From NCBI RefSeq assembly GCF_963678975.1, contig NC_089272.1:42537391-42601390 (forward strand): a stretch of 64,000 bases of DNA. Direction: 5' to 3'. Shown piece by piece: positions 29,365 through 40,354 of the stretch; positions within the stretch are counted from its first letter, which is position 1; every line of letters starts with the position of its first letter. A program made the position numbers and the translations under genes. The notes beneath the pieces were generated by a model. It saw only the letters and a program-made list of their open reading frames with translations, was not told the origin of the DNA and ran no database searches. The DNA comes from Dysidea avara (lineage: Eukaryota > Porifera > Demospongiae > Dictyoceratida > Dysideidae).

Positions 29365-29990
29365 ATATTCTGCTAAGAGCCGCACTAACTATGTACACAG
29401 AAGTTACTCCTGCCAATGTGCAAGACAACAATCCAATTGTTTTACAACTTAAAGATTATACTAAACTTGTACGTAATTTGCTTTCTGAAGCCAGAGAGAG
29501 AGAATAAGAATGGTTCAAAAGATGGTGAGATGTTGGATATGAATTACTATCCAGTATATCTTGGGTAGCTATTCATGCTAAATTGCAACCTTATATGGCA
29601 CTAACAAAGGCAAACATCACTTTTACCTCCATGACAGTGCTCAATCAGTTGCTATGATACAGCATAGCATGATTGTTACCAAAAATGCATCCCAATGCCT
29701 AAATCCTGAGCAAGTACTAGCTAGTCAATGCAGTGGATCAACCATTGTATGCTTTAGCTAAACAAATTCAGCCAAAATTAGGTGAGGAGTCTTTTGTTGT
29801 TAGGTTGGGTGGCTTACATGTTGTAATGGCTATGTTAAACACATTAAGTAAGTGGCTTGAAAGAAGTGGTTGGTCTAGTGCTCTTGTTAAGGCTGCATAG
29901 TATTACATCAGTAGGGCTGAAGCAATGCTATCTGCTTCTCATGTTAAGCGAACACATTATACACACCGGTTTCCTTACATATTCTTCAGC
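29365..29990 (+). pseudogene. Fragment of a large orphan gene family (DQPLYALAKQIQ family)
   Basis: Broken frames give ITFTSMTVLNQLL, QPLYALAKQIQPKLGEESFV, RLGGLHVVMAMLNTLSKWLE and SGWSSALVKA. I recognise this arrangement from large uncharacterised proteins that are abundant in cnidarian and sponge genomes; I do not know a function. Stops and frameshifts are frequent. Collinear with 36540-37080 in copy Q. Confidence 0.6.
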
Positions 29991-30049
29991 AAACTACTGT
30001 ATTGACATATAGTGTTGCTGCTGTTTAGCTGGCCACAGGTCTACTTTGG

Positions 30050-30222
30050 ATTATACAAATACAAAAAGAAGTGATATCTATTATGATGGTCGTTAGTGGA
30101 AAAAAATTAATAACAACAACCATCACAGCCATTTCTTGGGCCACCACCTTGGATTTCACATCTTTTTCAACCTGGATTTTTGGGGCCACACCCTTTTTTC
30201 ACAGCTTGGCTGTTTTGGTATA
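30050..30222. mobile_element. Half of a foldback MITE (related to 49334-49682)
   Basis: CATCACAGCCATTTCTTGG, CACCTTGGATTTCACATCTT and TTTTCACAGCTTGGCTGTTTT match the right arm of the foldback at 49.5-49.66 kb. ATACAAATACAAAAAGAAGT at 30056 is the reverse complement of that element's outer end (49660-49682). Confidence 0.6.
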
Positions 30223-30477
30223 CAGTACCACCCAGAGGTAACATTACAATCCCTCGCAAGTGCTCAAATCCAGGCCACGACTCGACACGATGCATGATTG
30301 GAATATATCACGTGCAAACGCACACAGTTACTAGAGCAGCCACCCAAGGGAGCTCACCTATCATGGCTGCAGGTGGTGAGTTAGTTAGCAAATACATGCC
30401 AAAGAAATTGCAGGTCAAAGTTTAGCTACACAAGTGTCAACTGCTCGCGAGTGTAATGTTACCTCTGGGTGGTACTG
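30223..30477. mobile_element. 255-bp MITE, Tc1/mariner-type ends
   Basis: Starts CAGTACCACCCAGAGGTAAC and ends with its reverse complement, GTTACCTCTGGGTGGTACTG; flanked by TA at 30221-30222 and 30478-30479. CAGT starts and TA duplications fit Tc1/mariner. The 81-codon ORF across it is not meaningful. Confidence 0.8.
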
Positions 30478-30690
30478 TAGATTATAACTACATAAAATAT
30501 TTACTTGGGAGTAAGTGTATTTTTCCCCCTGAGACTTTAAAGTAGACAGCGATATGTCCCTCAAAGATAGTTGTGGTCATGCTCTGTTACAACTGGACCA
30601 ACAGTCCAACACGTGAGAACCCACAAGGGCACTAGTTAGAGTGAACACATTTTTGTAGTAGCTATGGCAAGTCAAGTAGCTTGTGGAAAT
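30478..30690. other. Short unassigned spacer
   Basis: Roughly 210 bases between two MITEs with no recognisable content. Confidence 0.4.
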
Positions 30691-31121
30691 GAACCTTTTT
30701 TTTAGTTTCACAATGCATGGGACAGCAATTAACTTACAAATTAGGTGATTTGTTCATTCCCAAAACCAAACATTTTCTTGTCTTTAGAAAATAATACAAG
30801 TGATTTAATTGAGGAAAAGCACAAATAACACATGATTAAACTCTCAAGGATCTCTTTTCATCCATTTTAGATTGTGAGAAAGGAGATCTTTGTCATAAAT
30901 TTGTCACACCTGATCACTGTACACTTCTAGAAACTGATAATGAAAAGTTAGTTTGTTATGTATAAGTAAATTAGCCCTGTCTTTGGAATTAATGCTTCAA
31001 TGTATCAGCACAAAATTTTCACACAAGGTAGATAACCACTCAGCGCTTCATTGTAGCTATAAAAAGAAAATTGGTCTATTTGTCCAAACGCATGGTTTTC
31101 CAAAATAAGGTCACAAATTTG
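30690..31121. mobile_element. GTGACC MITE, truncated copy
   Basis: Shares ACAAATT-GGTGATTTGTTCATT, AGTGATTTAATTGAG and GATAACCACTCAG segments with 35080-35507 and ends with ...TTTTCCAAAATAAGGTCACA, the family's right end. The left terminus is missing. Confidence 0.7.
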
Positions 31122-31890
31122 CATAAAGCTTTAGGGTCGTATGGTAGGATATCTCCCCTCCAACATTGTTCCCACAGTATCTCGGGATGGGATACAGACT
31201 AGAAATTCCTTGTAAATATGTGACCTGCTCTGCTAAAACGGTCTTATACCTTTGACTTGTGAATGTGGTATCACCAGAAATTTGGTCCCCTTATGCCCCT
31301 AACTTAGCACTATGGCTTGATGTAATATGAAGGTGATAGGTTGAAAACATGAGGAGTTATGATTATTCAAACTTGACAATTTCGGAAAGGCTATAATCTC
31401 TTTTTCACAGACCTATTGTCTTTATGACTCAAAGAAACGTGTAGACACACTTAGGAAATACATTAAATGATATTATTGTAACTGACGATGAACCTTTGTA
31501 ATTTACCAGTCCAGATTTTACCTGTGTCTGAGATTAGTGAGGTTGGTTTATGTAGTGCTTGCACATCTGGAATTGCATGGTGTCTGGTTTATGGGTTTAT
31601 GGAATAGAGGAGTGTCCACTATTCAGAGGACACATAGGTATTGGAAGTTGGATTTGGGACTTAATTAAATGTCCGTAATAGAGAGGCTGTCTGCCACTCA
31701 GGAATGTCCATTAAGAGGGGTTCCACTGTATTCAGTATTTAAATACTATGTGTTCAATATAATTATTATAGTCTTGATATTTTTGTCATGTGTAAAGGTG
31801 ATGAACAACTCTATTTTGTTGAATATAAAAATTACGATGTGCATTAATTAGAATATTAAATTATTTAAAATAGGTATTATATACCTCTGT
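31122..31890. other. Non-coding stretch with MITE ends
   Basis: TATGTGACCTGCTCTGCTAA at 31216 resembles a GTGACC-type MITE end. ATGTCCATTAAGAGGGGTTC followed by CACTG-TA (31704-31730) is a typical Tc1/mariner MITE end (CAGTGGAACC... reversed) with no clear partner. No gene. Confidence 0.4.
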
Positions 31891-31984
31891 AATTTTTTAA
31901 AGGCTGTTGCTATTGTTCCGGCAGTCACGTGAATAAAAATAAAACTTAGACAAAAAAGGTCCTCAAACGAAAAAAAAAAGAATA

Positions 31985-32075
31985 ACACAAAATGCCTTGA
32001 GCGGAAATCGAACCCAGGACCTCCAGTGCTTGAGCCCAGAGTCCTACCCATTGTGCTACATGGCTCCCAGCTACC
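31985..32075 (-). repeat. tRNA-like SINE head (pol III boxes A and B)
   Basis: On the minus strand: GAGCCATGTAGCACAATGGG (A-box-like TAGCACAATGG), then CTGGGTTCGATTTCC (B box GGTTCGANNCC). Spacing suits a tRNA-derived promoter. The stems do not fold into a clear intact tRNA, so I call it a SINE head rather than a gene. Confidence 0.6.
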
Positions 32076-32205
32076 CACCTCCCTTAGTTTCTACCTTATA
32101 TGTCTCCGAGTGGAGTACCTTGTATATAGTATACATATATTGAAGGTGAAGAAGAAACTAAAGCTGAACCCAACCCTAACCCTAACACTAGAGCTACTTT
32201 TCGCG

Positions 32206-32315
32206 TCCCCTAAAGTTGAATGCTTGGGGCAACCTACTAGACGCATTCCCTAAAGTCGAATACTCGGGGAAACCTACTAGACGTGTGCCTTAAAGTCGAA
32301 TACTTGGGGCATAGC
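32206..32315 (+). repeat. ~40-bp tandem repeat, about 2.7 units
   Basis: Three copies of CCCTAAAGTCGAATACTCGG-like sequence followed by GGCAACCTACTAGACG, starting at about 32208, 32249 and 32290. Confidence 0.7.
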
Positions 32316-32472
32316 ATACAACTACTGTGCTTGATAGTGCTTGATAGTGAGAAATCTAGTGGACTGCCGGAACAATAGCACTGACAAAATATTTCCGGCT
32401 GCCGGAACAATAGCAACTTTGTTTTTTAAAATGTCCACTGATTTTAACAACATATCACAATTTTTGAATATA

Positions 32473-32709
32473 TGTGACTGGGCCTGCAAAAATAGGGCAT
32501 GTAGGCACATAAAAATTGCCTACTTTTTCAAAGTTTGCTGTGCCATAACTTGGAACTCCATAATTGCTTGGCCATAAAATTTTCAGTATTCCTTAAACAT
32601 TTAGTTGGCTTTAAATACAAGTTACAGACTGAAAATGTGCTATTCCAATACTGAAATACGAGATTTTATGGTTTGTGCGCACATGCCCTATTTTGCAGGC
32701 CCAGTCACA
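32473..32709. mobile_element. 237-bp MITE with TA target duplication
   Basis: Starts TGTGACTGGGCCTGCAAAA and ends TTTTGCAGGCCCAGTCACA, flanked by TA at 32471-32472 and 32710-32711. The inverted match extends ~40 bp (TAGGGCATGT / ACATGCCCTA). Confidence 0.8.
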
Positions 32710-33430
32710 TATACAAAATAATGATAAAACAAAGGTAATGATGTAGCAATCAATTATCAATCAGTATCTATTATCAACCAATAATGTACCTATTAATATG
32801 AAGCCACACTACCCCCTCCTGGGCATACATGGGGGAATAGTGGGGGATTTAATCCAATTTGACCTTAAAAATTGCCCCACTAGTGGGGAATTTGACTGTT
32901 TAAAAATTTTAGCACTTGCTTTACTTTATAAGCTACCATAAATCAGGAAAATTTCGACATAGAAAATTTTCGTCTATAACATTTCGACGATAGCTACATA
33001 TTTTCGTCGCTTGCATAATCGATGAAAATTTTTTGACGGAATAACTAGCTATACGTTAATATTTGAATGTGCGAATTATCTGTATTAATAATAATAATAG
33101 TAAAAATAATTCGTCGTTTTAATTTTCGTCGATACAGCCATGACAAAAAAATTTTGATGACGAATTTTTCCTGATTTACGATATGCACTTCCTCCAAGAA
33201 TAACCTACTTTCCCAAAGTACACTAAATGGGGATTTGACTATTCATCATGCCCCACAGGTGGGGAATTAGATTTTTTTAAAAGTCAAATCCCCACCTTCC
33301 CCACCATTGCCCGGGACGGGGGTGGTGGGGCAAAATAACTAGTCCATTTAGTTCTACTTGGGGTACTTAGAGATAATGAGTCACTCTCTAGAATTCCTAA
33401 GGTTATAACTACATGAAAATATCAAGGAGA
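32710..33430. other. G-rich-box repeat sequence interrupted by a MITE
   Basis: Contains several GTGGGGAATTTGAC / GTCAAATCCCCAC blocks (32815-32895, 33225-33310) in both orientations, related to blocks at 39930-40115. It is interrupted by the MITE at 32936-33181. No coding signal. Confidence 0.45.
32936..33181. mobile_element. 246-bp MITE with TTTCG-rich ends
   Basis: Left end CCATAAATCAGGAAAATTTC and right end complementary to TCGTAAATCAGGAAAAATTC, with TA on each side (32934-32935, 33182-33183). The subterminal ATTTTCG(T/A)CG repeats recall the ends of the Tigger-type element at 59.2 kb. Confidence 0.7.
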
Positions 33431-33660
33431 AAACATCCTGACCGCCTGGTAGACTCCTGTAAGCGTTCGAACGTAAATCGGATGGCTGCAGGTTCGAGGC
33501 TACCTAGGTCCAGTCATGGATTTTTTCTACTTTCTGCAACTTTTCAAACACACCTTAAGTAGCTAATGTCTTAGTGCCTAATGTCTTTGAGCAGGCTGTA
33601 GGACCAGGTGTCCTACAGACCTTCAGCACTTGAGCTGTAAAGCTTTAAAATATATATATA
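33430..33660 (+). repeat. tRNA-derived SINE with (TA)n tail
   Basis: A-box-like CCTGGTAGACTCCTG near 33444 and B-box GCTGCAGGTTCGAGGCTACC (about 33487). The body ends CAGACCTTCAGCACTTGAGC, TGTAAAGC and a TA-repeat tail. The tail is shared with 1484-1535. Confidence 0.65.
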
Positions 33661-34137
33661 TATTGATAGGTGCATAAATATGCCGTGTTTCACAAAACGT
33701 TGACTGTAGAGCTTCCCCTGACGGGTGGCAATGCATGAAGCTAACTTCTTAATGATCACATCAACATTTGGTCCATAGCATATTTTAGCAGTCAGCTACG
33801 GATTCGGCTATGGAAAGTGGGGTGGAAAGACAAAAGGGCGTGGCAGTAGGGAAAAGGTGAATACAAACTAATAACACAACAATAAAAACTCACTATTATA
33901 TGTACGCATGCTAAAACACTGTATACTCAATGATCACTAGGTACTCATCAACATCAGGCGGGTCAGTATATTGAGCCCGCCATCTATAAAAACTCCAACC
34001 CACAATTAATAGGTGGGGTCTATGGATCTTATCCGCAATGACGTCACAGCCATAAAATGACGGCGATAGTTGTAGGACTTTCATAATTTGTATGGACGAC
34101 TATGGAAAGAAAATATTTTAACGATGATTTCTCAGCC

Positions 34138-34524
34138 TAGTCTGGCGTAGCCGACCTGCACGCGTAGCGCGAGGGTCTGGTGACAGCCGCATTCAGTACC
34201 TGTGCAGATGGAATGCAATTAAATTTGAAAATACGCGCGAAACACGTGGACAATTTTCGGTAACAGAGCGCGACAGCTACTGTACTTGCACTTGAATGAC
34301 ATATATTTCCTCTACAAACCCTTACATTTATGCTGGTTGTGGAAAAGACATAAGAAGCTTGCCATAATCAGTGGGCAAATCATGAATAACGTCATAGAAT
34401 GTTGTTAATTGGTCACTAAGCGATCTGATTGGACGCACCAGTTTTTCGTAAGGCTGGCACCGGTACTGAATGCGGCTGTCACCAGACCCTCGCGCTACGC
34501 GCGCGGGTCGGCTACGCCAGACTA
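34138..34524. mobile_element. 387-bp MITE with 8-9-bp target duplication
   Basis: Starts TAGTCTGGCGTAGCCGACC and ends with the reverse complement; the inverted match runs ~60 bp (GCGAGGGTCTGGTGACAGCC). TCTCAGCC flanks both sides (34130-34137, 34526-34533). Copy P has one uninterrupted ATCTCAGCC at this place, an empty site. The duplication length fits Mutator- or hAT-type elements. Confidence 0.85.
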
Positions 34525-34875
34525 ATCTCAGCCAAGAAAGAAGATATCGAGCTCTAACCCTCAGGTATAAGACATTACAATAAATACGTAGAAGCGATTT
34601 TCGGGTGGTTTTCAAACTAACGCTAGACTGTTATTCATTCTGTTACCTTATTAGTGAGGCGGCTAAGTCATATGATTGTTCACTTTGTGATAAAAGCACC
34701 AAATTTGGCGTGGTGATACTTCACCTGACACGTTTTAATTTCAGGATAGGAACCATTTAAAATTCTAATTGTAGAACTAAAAATCACTATAATTAAACAT
34801 TTTTGGAGAGCTTTAAGCACAAAACATACTGTAGCTTAAACATGCATTAAACAAATACATGAACATGAAAACATA

Positions 34876-35507
34876 TGTGACCCTATTTTGGAAAACCATA
34901 CATCTAGGCACATGCAAAATTTGTGGGAATTCTCAATTGAAAATTTCAGTGATCTTTTTAAAATTAATTTTTTTTACATATTCTGATAAAGCAACTATTA
35001 AGCCTTCTTGCTGTGAAATTTCACATCCATAGCTTCTTTTATCTAGGAGATATACTGAATTATATCAGACCATGTAGTAGTTTCACAATGCGTCGGACAA
35101 CAATTAACTTACAAATTGGGTGATTTGTTCATTCCCAAAATCAAACATTTTCCTGTCTTTACACAATATTACAAGTGATTTAATTGAGAAAAAGCACAAA
35201 GAACACATGATTAAACTTTCAAGAATCTCTTTTCATTAATTTTAGATTGTAAGAATGGTGATCTTTGTCAACAAAGTGATTTGTCATCAATTTGTCACAT
35301 CTGATCACTATTCAGTTCTATAAACTGATAATGAAAAGTTAGTTTGTAATGTATTAGACAGTAAATTGGCCATATCTTTGGAATGCTTCAACATATTGTC
35401 ACAAAATTTTCACACAAGGTAGATAACCACTCAGTGCTTCATTGTAGCTATAAAAAACAAAATTGGCCAATGTGCCCAGATGCATGGTTTTCCAAAATAT
35501 GGTCACA
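34876..35507. mobile_element. GTGACC MITE, copy 1 in Q
   Basis: Ends TGTGACCCTATTTTGGAAAA / TTTTCCAAAATATGGTCACA, flanked by TA (34874-34875, 35508-35509). Copy P reads ACATATGTTT here, confirming insertion at TA (or ATAT). Confidence 0.8.
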
Positions 35508-35588
35508 TATGTTTATGTATAACAACAACACATTTATAGTAAAATGCTTGTATTTTTCTGTGTATCCTGCCTATATGGCATGCCTCAC

Positions 35589-36520
35589 CAGGGGTGGATC
35601 CAGAGTTTGGAAAGGAGGGGTGCACTTTGCTGAAAAGTTGAAGAGCAAAACAACACAAAGGTCACAGCAATAATGGCTGCCCATTACCAAATATATTTAC
35701 TATAAAGTATATAAAGATCCTTATTTGTGACCTGATCTTGGAAAACCTACCTTTTTGGCACATTGGTAAATTTTCTGTGTTTTAGCTTACATGAAGTACT
35801 GGGTGGTCATCTATCTTGTGTTAAAATTTCAGCTTAATATCTTTAAGCATTCCTGAAATATGGCCAATTTTCTGTCCTGTATATTACAAACTAACTTTTA
35901 TGGTAATGTATTGAGTTCTGTGAGTGGTTAAGGGTGACAAATGGTGACAAATCACTTTGTTTACCAATAATTCCATTCTTACCATCCAAAATACTTTAAA
36001 AGACATTTCTGATAGTTTAATGAATTATTCTTGGTACTTTACTGCAATTAAATGCCATGTATCATTGTCTAAGACTAAGTTTTAGCCATTTCAGCACCTG
36101 AACAAATCACCCAATTTGTAAGTTAGTTGTTGTCCCACGCATGTGCAATTACTACATGGTCTAATATAATCATCCATATCTCCTAGGAAAAAGAAGCTAT
36201 GGGTGTGAAACTTCACAGCAAGAAGGTTTAATAGTTGCTTTATCCAAATGTGCAAAAAAACTAATTTAAAAAATATTGTTGAAATTTTCATTTGAGTTTT
36301 CCTAAAAAGTTGGCTTGTGCCCAAACGGTAGGTTTTCCAAGATCCGGTCACATTTATAGCTTCATAGTTAAGCTACACTGCCTCATGAACACTGTGGCTG
36401 CTTTATTAGAGTGACAGCTCTATTAGATTATCTCGATCTTGATTGCAATTTTTTTGAAAGGGATAAAGGAAGGGGGGGAGGCACATGCCCCCTGTGCCCC
36501 CCCTCCCCAATCCGCCACTG
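35589..36520. mobile_element. hAT-like MITE with 5-bp target duplication (Q), hosting another MITE
   Basis: Left end CAGGGGTGGATCCAGAG, right end ...CCAATCCGCCACTG, flanked by CTCAC (35584-35588, 36521-36525). Same site in copy P (29072). The GTGACC MITE at 35726-36352 lies inside. Confidence 0.75.
35726..36352. mobile_element. GTGACC MITE, copy 2 in Q
   Basis: Ends TGTGACCTGATCTTGGAAAA / TTTTCCAAGATCCGGTCACA, absent from copy P at CCTTATTCATAGC. Flanking bases are TT/TT, so the exact target is less clear than for copy 1. The interior is related to the other family members, partly in reverse orientation. Confidence 0.78.
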
Positions 36521-36529
36521 CTCACATTC

Positions 36530-39500
36530 TGCTAAGAGTCGCACTAACTATGTATATAGAAGTTGCTCCTGCCACTTTGCAAAACAACAATCCAATTGTT
36601 CCACCACTTAAAGATTATATTAAACTTGCACATAATTTGTTTTCTGAAGCCAGAGAGAGAGAGAGAGAATAAGAATGGTTCAAAAGACACTGAGATGTTG
36701 GATATGAATTACTATCCAGTCAATGACTGCATATCTTGGGTAGCTTTTAATGCTAAATTTCAACCTGATATGGCACTAACAAAGGCAAGCATTACTTTTA
36801 CCTCCATGACAGTGCTCAATCAGTTGCTATGATACAGCATAGCATGATTGTTACCAAAAATACATCCCAATACCTAAATCCTGGACAAGTACTAGCTATA
36901 GTCAATGCAATGGATCAACTATTGTATGCTTTAGCTAAACAAATTCAGCCAAAATTAGGTGAGGAGTCTTTTGTTGTTAGGTTGGGTGGCTTACATGTTG
37001 TAATGGCTACATTAAACACATTAAGTAAGTGGTTTTTAAAGAAGTGGTTGGTCTAGTGCTCTTAATTTTTAAGGCTGCATGATACTACATCAGTACGGCT
37101 GAAGCAATGCTATTTGCATCTCATGTTAAGCGAACAAGTTATACACACCAGCTTCCTTACATGTTCTTAAGCAAACTGCATATCAAAGTTACTGCACAAC
37201 ATTTGAAAAAAGTGAGGCACCACTAAACTTTATGGCATAGTGATCAAGACCACCCTAAATTATTTTTATGACTGGTGCACTGTTCTAGAGCTAGAAATAA
37301 TACTTAATGGACCAGTAATTTTAACCTTTACATTATTACTCTGAACCAAGTAGTACTATAGTTTTTTTTGCTTTGGGTCATGTTCATTATGCACACTACA
37401 TGGCTATCAGTACATATTTGAGACATGGTGGTACTAAAATCCATGCAATCTTCAGTACATGATGAGTTTCAAAATGGAAAGTTTGTTGTGCAATAGTCAA
37501 TGTATACTTTCCAGAATGGAACTTGATCAATCCCATCAATAGATACACAAATACAAATGGAGGTGTAGTGGGACCTACAGAAAATCTTGTTGCTCTGTGA
37601 AGGTGGATGTTGGCTGTACTAGAAATTGCTTGAGTAGTAGCTGAATTTGAGTGAGAATTTTTGGATGATGGAAAGTTGTTACTACAGAGCACCATGAGCA
37701 AGCTCTGCACTACCAAACAGCCTTTGCACACACTAATAGTCACTTTCAATGAGCTGGCCAATCCATTTGTAGTATGCAGTAGTGAGCTACTCACACTAGA
37801 AGATAAATAAACAAAGATGTAGTGAAATCAATTTTTTCTGCAAAAAAAATCAAACATACACCAAAATGAAGCTTTTGTTGCTTACAGAATAATTAACTGC
37901 AAACTAGCTATTACAGATACTCTTTCAAGGAATAACTTTATTTTATTTCACACCCAACTTGATCAAAATCACTATTCAAAATAGCAGCGCTCTAGAAAGA
38001 TTGTCAACCTTTTGCTAGGTTAATTGTTTATTGTACCTAAGAGAATCAGATTTAGAAATGTTTTTCTCAGTAAATACACCCTGTACGTCCTTTATTGTTT
38101 AGTTTAAGAGGTACAAAATCTGACTTTCTTCCTTGCCTTGAGGTATTGGGTACTAATCATATTAATGATTACCAGTCAGTTGTGACAGCAAGGATTCTTG
38201 ATGGAGCTGCCATTGTTAATATGAGAAAACCAAAATTAGTTAAGACATTTGGGAAATATGTGAACAACTGTTTGATACCATTTTCAGATGCCAACTTGCA
38301 GATGTTGAGAGACTAGATATTGTGTTGGAACAATATTATTTTTTCCAATAAAGACGATTAAAGAAGATATATTAATAAACAAACAATTCTCAAGAACTGA
38401 TCTGTTATTTTGCATAACAATGATAATAAAATAGAATTATTTTACTTCTGATCAAATAGAATGATAGACATTATAATTTATACTATTCACCTTGACAGAG
38501 TGCTTTCAACAAACTGTGAGTTTGCTGTGATCAGTCTGTGAGTTTGCTGTGATAAGCATGTAGTGTTAGCACTGATTTGAAAGCAGATATTGAACCTTAT
38601 AGGTTGAATGCACGTTAATTCATACTGCAAGACTTGGTCACACAAAAGTTGTACTACAAACTATGGACACTGATGTTCTAATTTTAACAATTGCTCAGAT
38701 GTATCATCTTGGTCAATGGATTGACAGAGCTATGGTTGGACTTGGAGTTGGTAAAAACTATACCGTGTTTTTACTGTGCACATTATTGCATCAAAAATGG
38801 GCTATGAAAAGGCAAGTGCTTTACCTTTCTTCCTCAAATTAACAGGATGTAACACTACATCATTATACAGGCCAGGCAGGGGAATATCTGCATGAGATAT
38901 TTGGAATGTATTCTCAGAAATTGTTCCTACCTTTTCAGCACTTTCTACTAGTGAGTGTGCTCTAACTGATGATATGCTTGAAAAGATAGAGCAACATGTT
39001 TTTGTTATACTCAAAACCAAGGCATATAAAGCTAAGCAAGCTAATGAAACAAGGCAAAAACTCATTAACAAAGAAACAAGGTCATTAGAAAAATATTTCA
39101 CCTACAAAAGGAGCATTAGTTCAACATAGTCAAAGGGCGATTTATCCAGCTGGATATATGGGAACAAATGCTGAATTCACAATAAGAGGTTCCTTCTAGG
39201 GCTGCACCGATTCCACATTTTACCGATACTTCAAATACCAAGTACTCAGCTGGGAAGTATCTGCAAGTACAAGTACTGATACCAAATACCTCAAAGTAGC
39301 TACTTCATAGTGCACGTATTTATTATATAGTGCATTTCATGGTATTCTTGTACACGTTTTCAGTATGGTTCATGTTTATAATGAAGTAGCCAATCAAGAT
39401 TCACAAAGAAAGAAGTCACTGAAATGCAAACCAGTGGATATTCCAGTGTTCTTCTGGAGAAGTGTAGATAATATCATAATGGTGTTACAAAAACAAAATA

Positions 39501-39890
39501 TTCTAATACTGAAACAGTCACTTCTACCTGATTGCTCTATTAGAGTTATTGACTGTTCTATTAGAGTATATCGATCTTTTTCTCAGTAAAGCGTTTTCAC
39601 ATGTATAGGTTTCAGCATAGATCAGTAATTTTTTTGGTAGTTGGCTATTAGTGTTATACTTCAGTGATGCTTTTGGGCGTCCACTGTGCTAGTAAAATAA
39701 ACAAGTAGCTAAACGAACGTTATTTTATTCTCCTCGCATGTGATAAGAATCGGTATTTGCAACAATATAATGGCCGATTCCGATACTTCATGAAAACAGC
39801 AGTATCGGTCCGATACCGATACTAGAATCGGTGCAGCCCTAGTTCCTTCCCCAACAGAATGGAGGTGGAGAATAAATTGGTTTCTAACAA
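36530..39890 (+). pseudogene. Decayed large orphan gene (DQPLYALAKQIQ / PIN-like family), most complete copy
   Basis: Coding remains in order: FTSMTVLNQLL, LLYALAKQIQPKLGEESFVV, GGLHVVMATLNTLSKWF (36780-37060); VHDEFQNGKFVVQ (about 37430-37490); VVTARILDGAAIVNMRKPKL with VKTFGKYVNNCLIPF (38180-38290); RLGHTKVVLQTMDTDVLILT (about 38620-38690); GYEKASALPFFLKLTGCNTT (about 38800-38860); and PSPTEWRWRINWF after the hAT insertion. These match, in order, a large uncharacterised family common in cnidarians and sponges. The DTDVL...LTGC pattern suggests a PIN/FEN-like nuclease fold at the C-terminus (inference). Many stops; not functional. Confidence 0.55.
39197..39841. mobile_element. hAT-type non-autonomous element, 645 bp
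   Basis: Ends TAGGGCTGCACCGATTC and its exact reverse complement, with the perfect 8-bp duplication GTTCCTTC at 39189-39196 and 39842-39849. Both TIR and duplication are typical of hAT. The interior has repeated ACCGATAC-type words and an ACTCTAATAGA motif pair at 39525-39580. No transposase. Confidence 0.9.
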
Positions 39891-40349
39891 TCATGACTAT
39901 AGTGGGCACAACCGAATGTTAAATGCCCCCATGGTAGGGCAAACCTATTGTGTCAAATCCCCACCCATTGGCTCCAGTTGCAACATGAGGATTTACTCGG
40001 GATTTGACATAGCGTAGAAAAAATACTTGGTTGCTTAATGAATGATTGTCCCCATAGTGGGACAGCAGTTTCATGTCAATTCCCTTGTAAAGCCCCACTT
40101 ACATACAAGGGGTGGTGGGGCAACACATTGGTAGGTGCATAATGAGTTTGCATCATAAACCTTGTGTTAAAATTTAGGCTGTCTTGCTTTTGTTGTGCTT
40201 ATAGCAGCTAATGTGCTTATTCTCAAACAAGGACTGGAGAAACTATACAAATTGTCTTCTACTGTACCTTTATCTATCAACTAGATCACTGCTGGTTATA
40301 AAATTTCCTTTGCTGTTGTAACTTGTTTACTGTTATGCTATAACCATTA
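39891..40349. other. Non-coding stretch with G-rich-box repeats
   Basis: 39930-40115 holds GTCAAATCCCCACC-type blocks related to 32.8-33.3 kb; the remainder is unassigned. Confidence 0.4.
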
Positions 40350-40354
40350 GTCCC

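Larger units (their letters stand above)
27965..30000 (+). repeat. Large diverged repeat, copy P (paralogue of 33.69-37.2 kb)
   Basis: Starts at GACTGTAGAGCTTCCCCTGA and runs collinear with copy Q (33.70 kb on): TACGGATTCGGCTATGGAAA, AACTCCAACCCACAATTAAT, TTTTGGAGAGCTTTAA, AGTTTGGAAAGG, CCAGAGAGAGAGA, and a decayed coding segment. It lacks three MITEs present in Q and carries one SINE-like insert absent from Q, so each copy is an empty site for the other. Confidence 0.8.
31895..32425. mobile_element. Inverted-repeat unit enclosing a tRNA-like SINE head
   Basis: GCTATTGTTCCGGCAG (about 31909-31924) and CTGCCGGAACAATAGC (32399-32414; a second copy about 32363-32378) face each other, with TTTTTTAAA-type sequence outside each. 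The interior contains the tRNA-like segment at 31985-32075 and a ~40-bp tandem repeat. Confidence 0.5.
33695..39890 (+). repeat. Large diverged repeat, copy Q (longer paralogue of 27.97-30.0 kb)
   Basis: Collinear with copy P to about 37.08 kb and extending to 39.89 kb with more of the same decayed gene. Insertions specific to Q are at 34138-34524, 34876-35507, 35726-36352 and 39197-39841. Confidence 0.75.

Noticed and set aside
31985..32075. A functional tRNA gene on the minus strand
   Set aside because: A- and B-box words are present, but acceptor and anticodon stems do not pair convincingly.
32168..32195. CCCTAACCCTAAC resembling an interstitial telomere repeat
   Set aside because: Only about two and a half units and imperfect; chance or SINE-associated sequence is as likely.
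36091..36351. 86-residue minus-strand ORF in copy Q
   Set aside because: It lies within a GTGACC MITE and ends in its terminal repeat.
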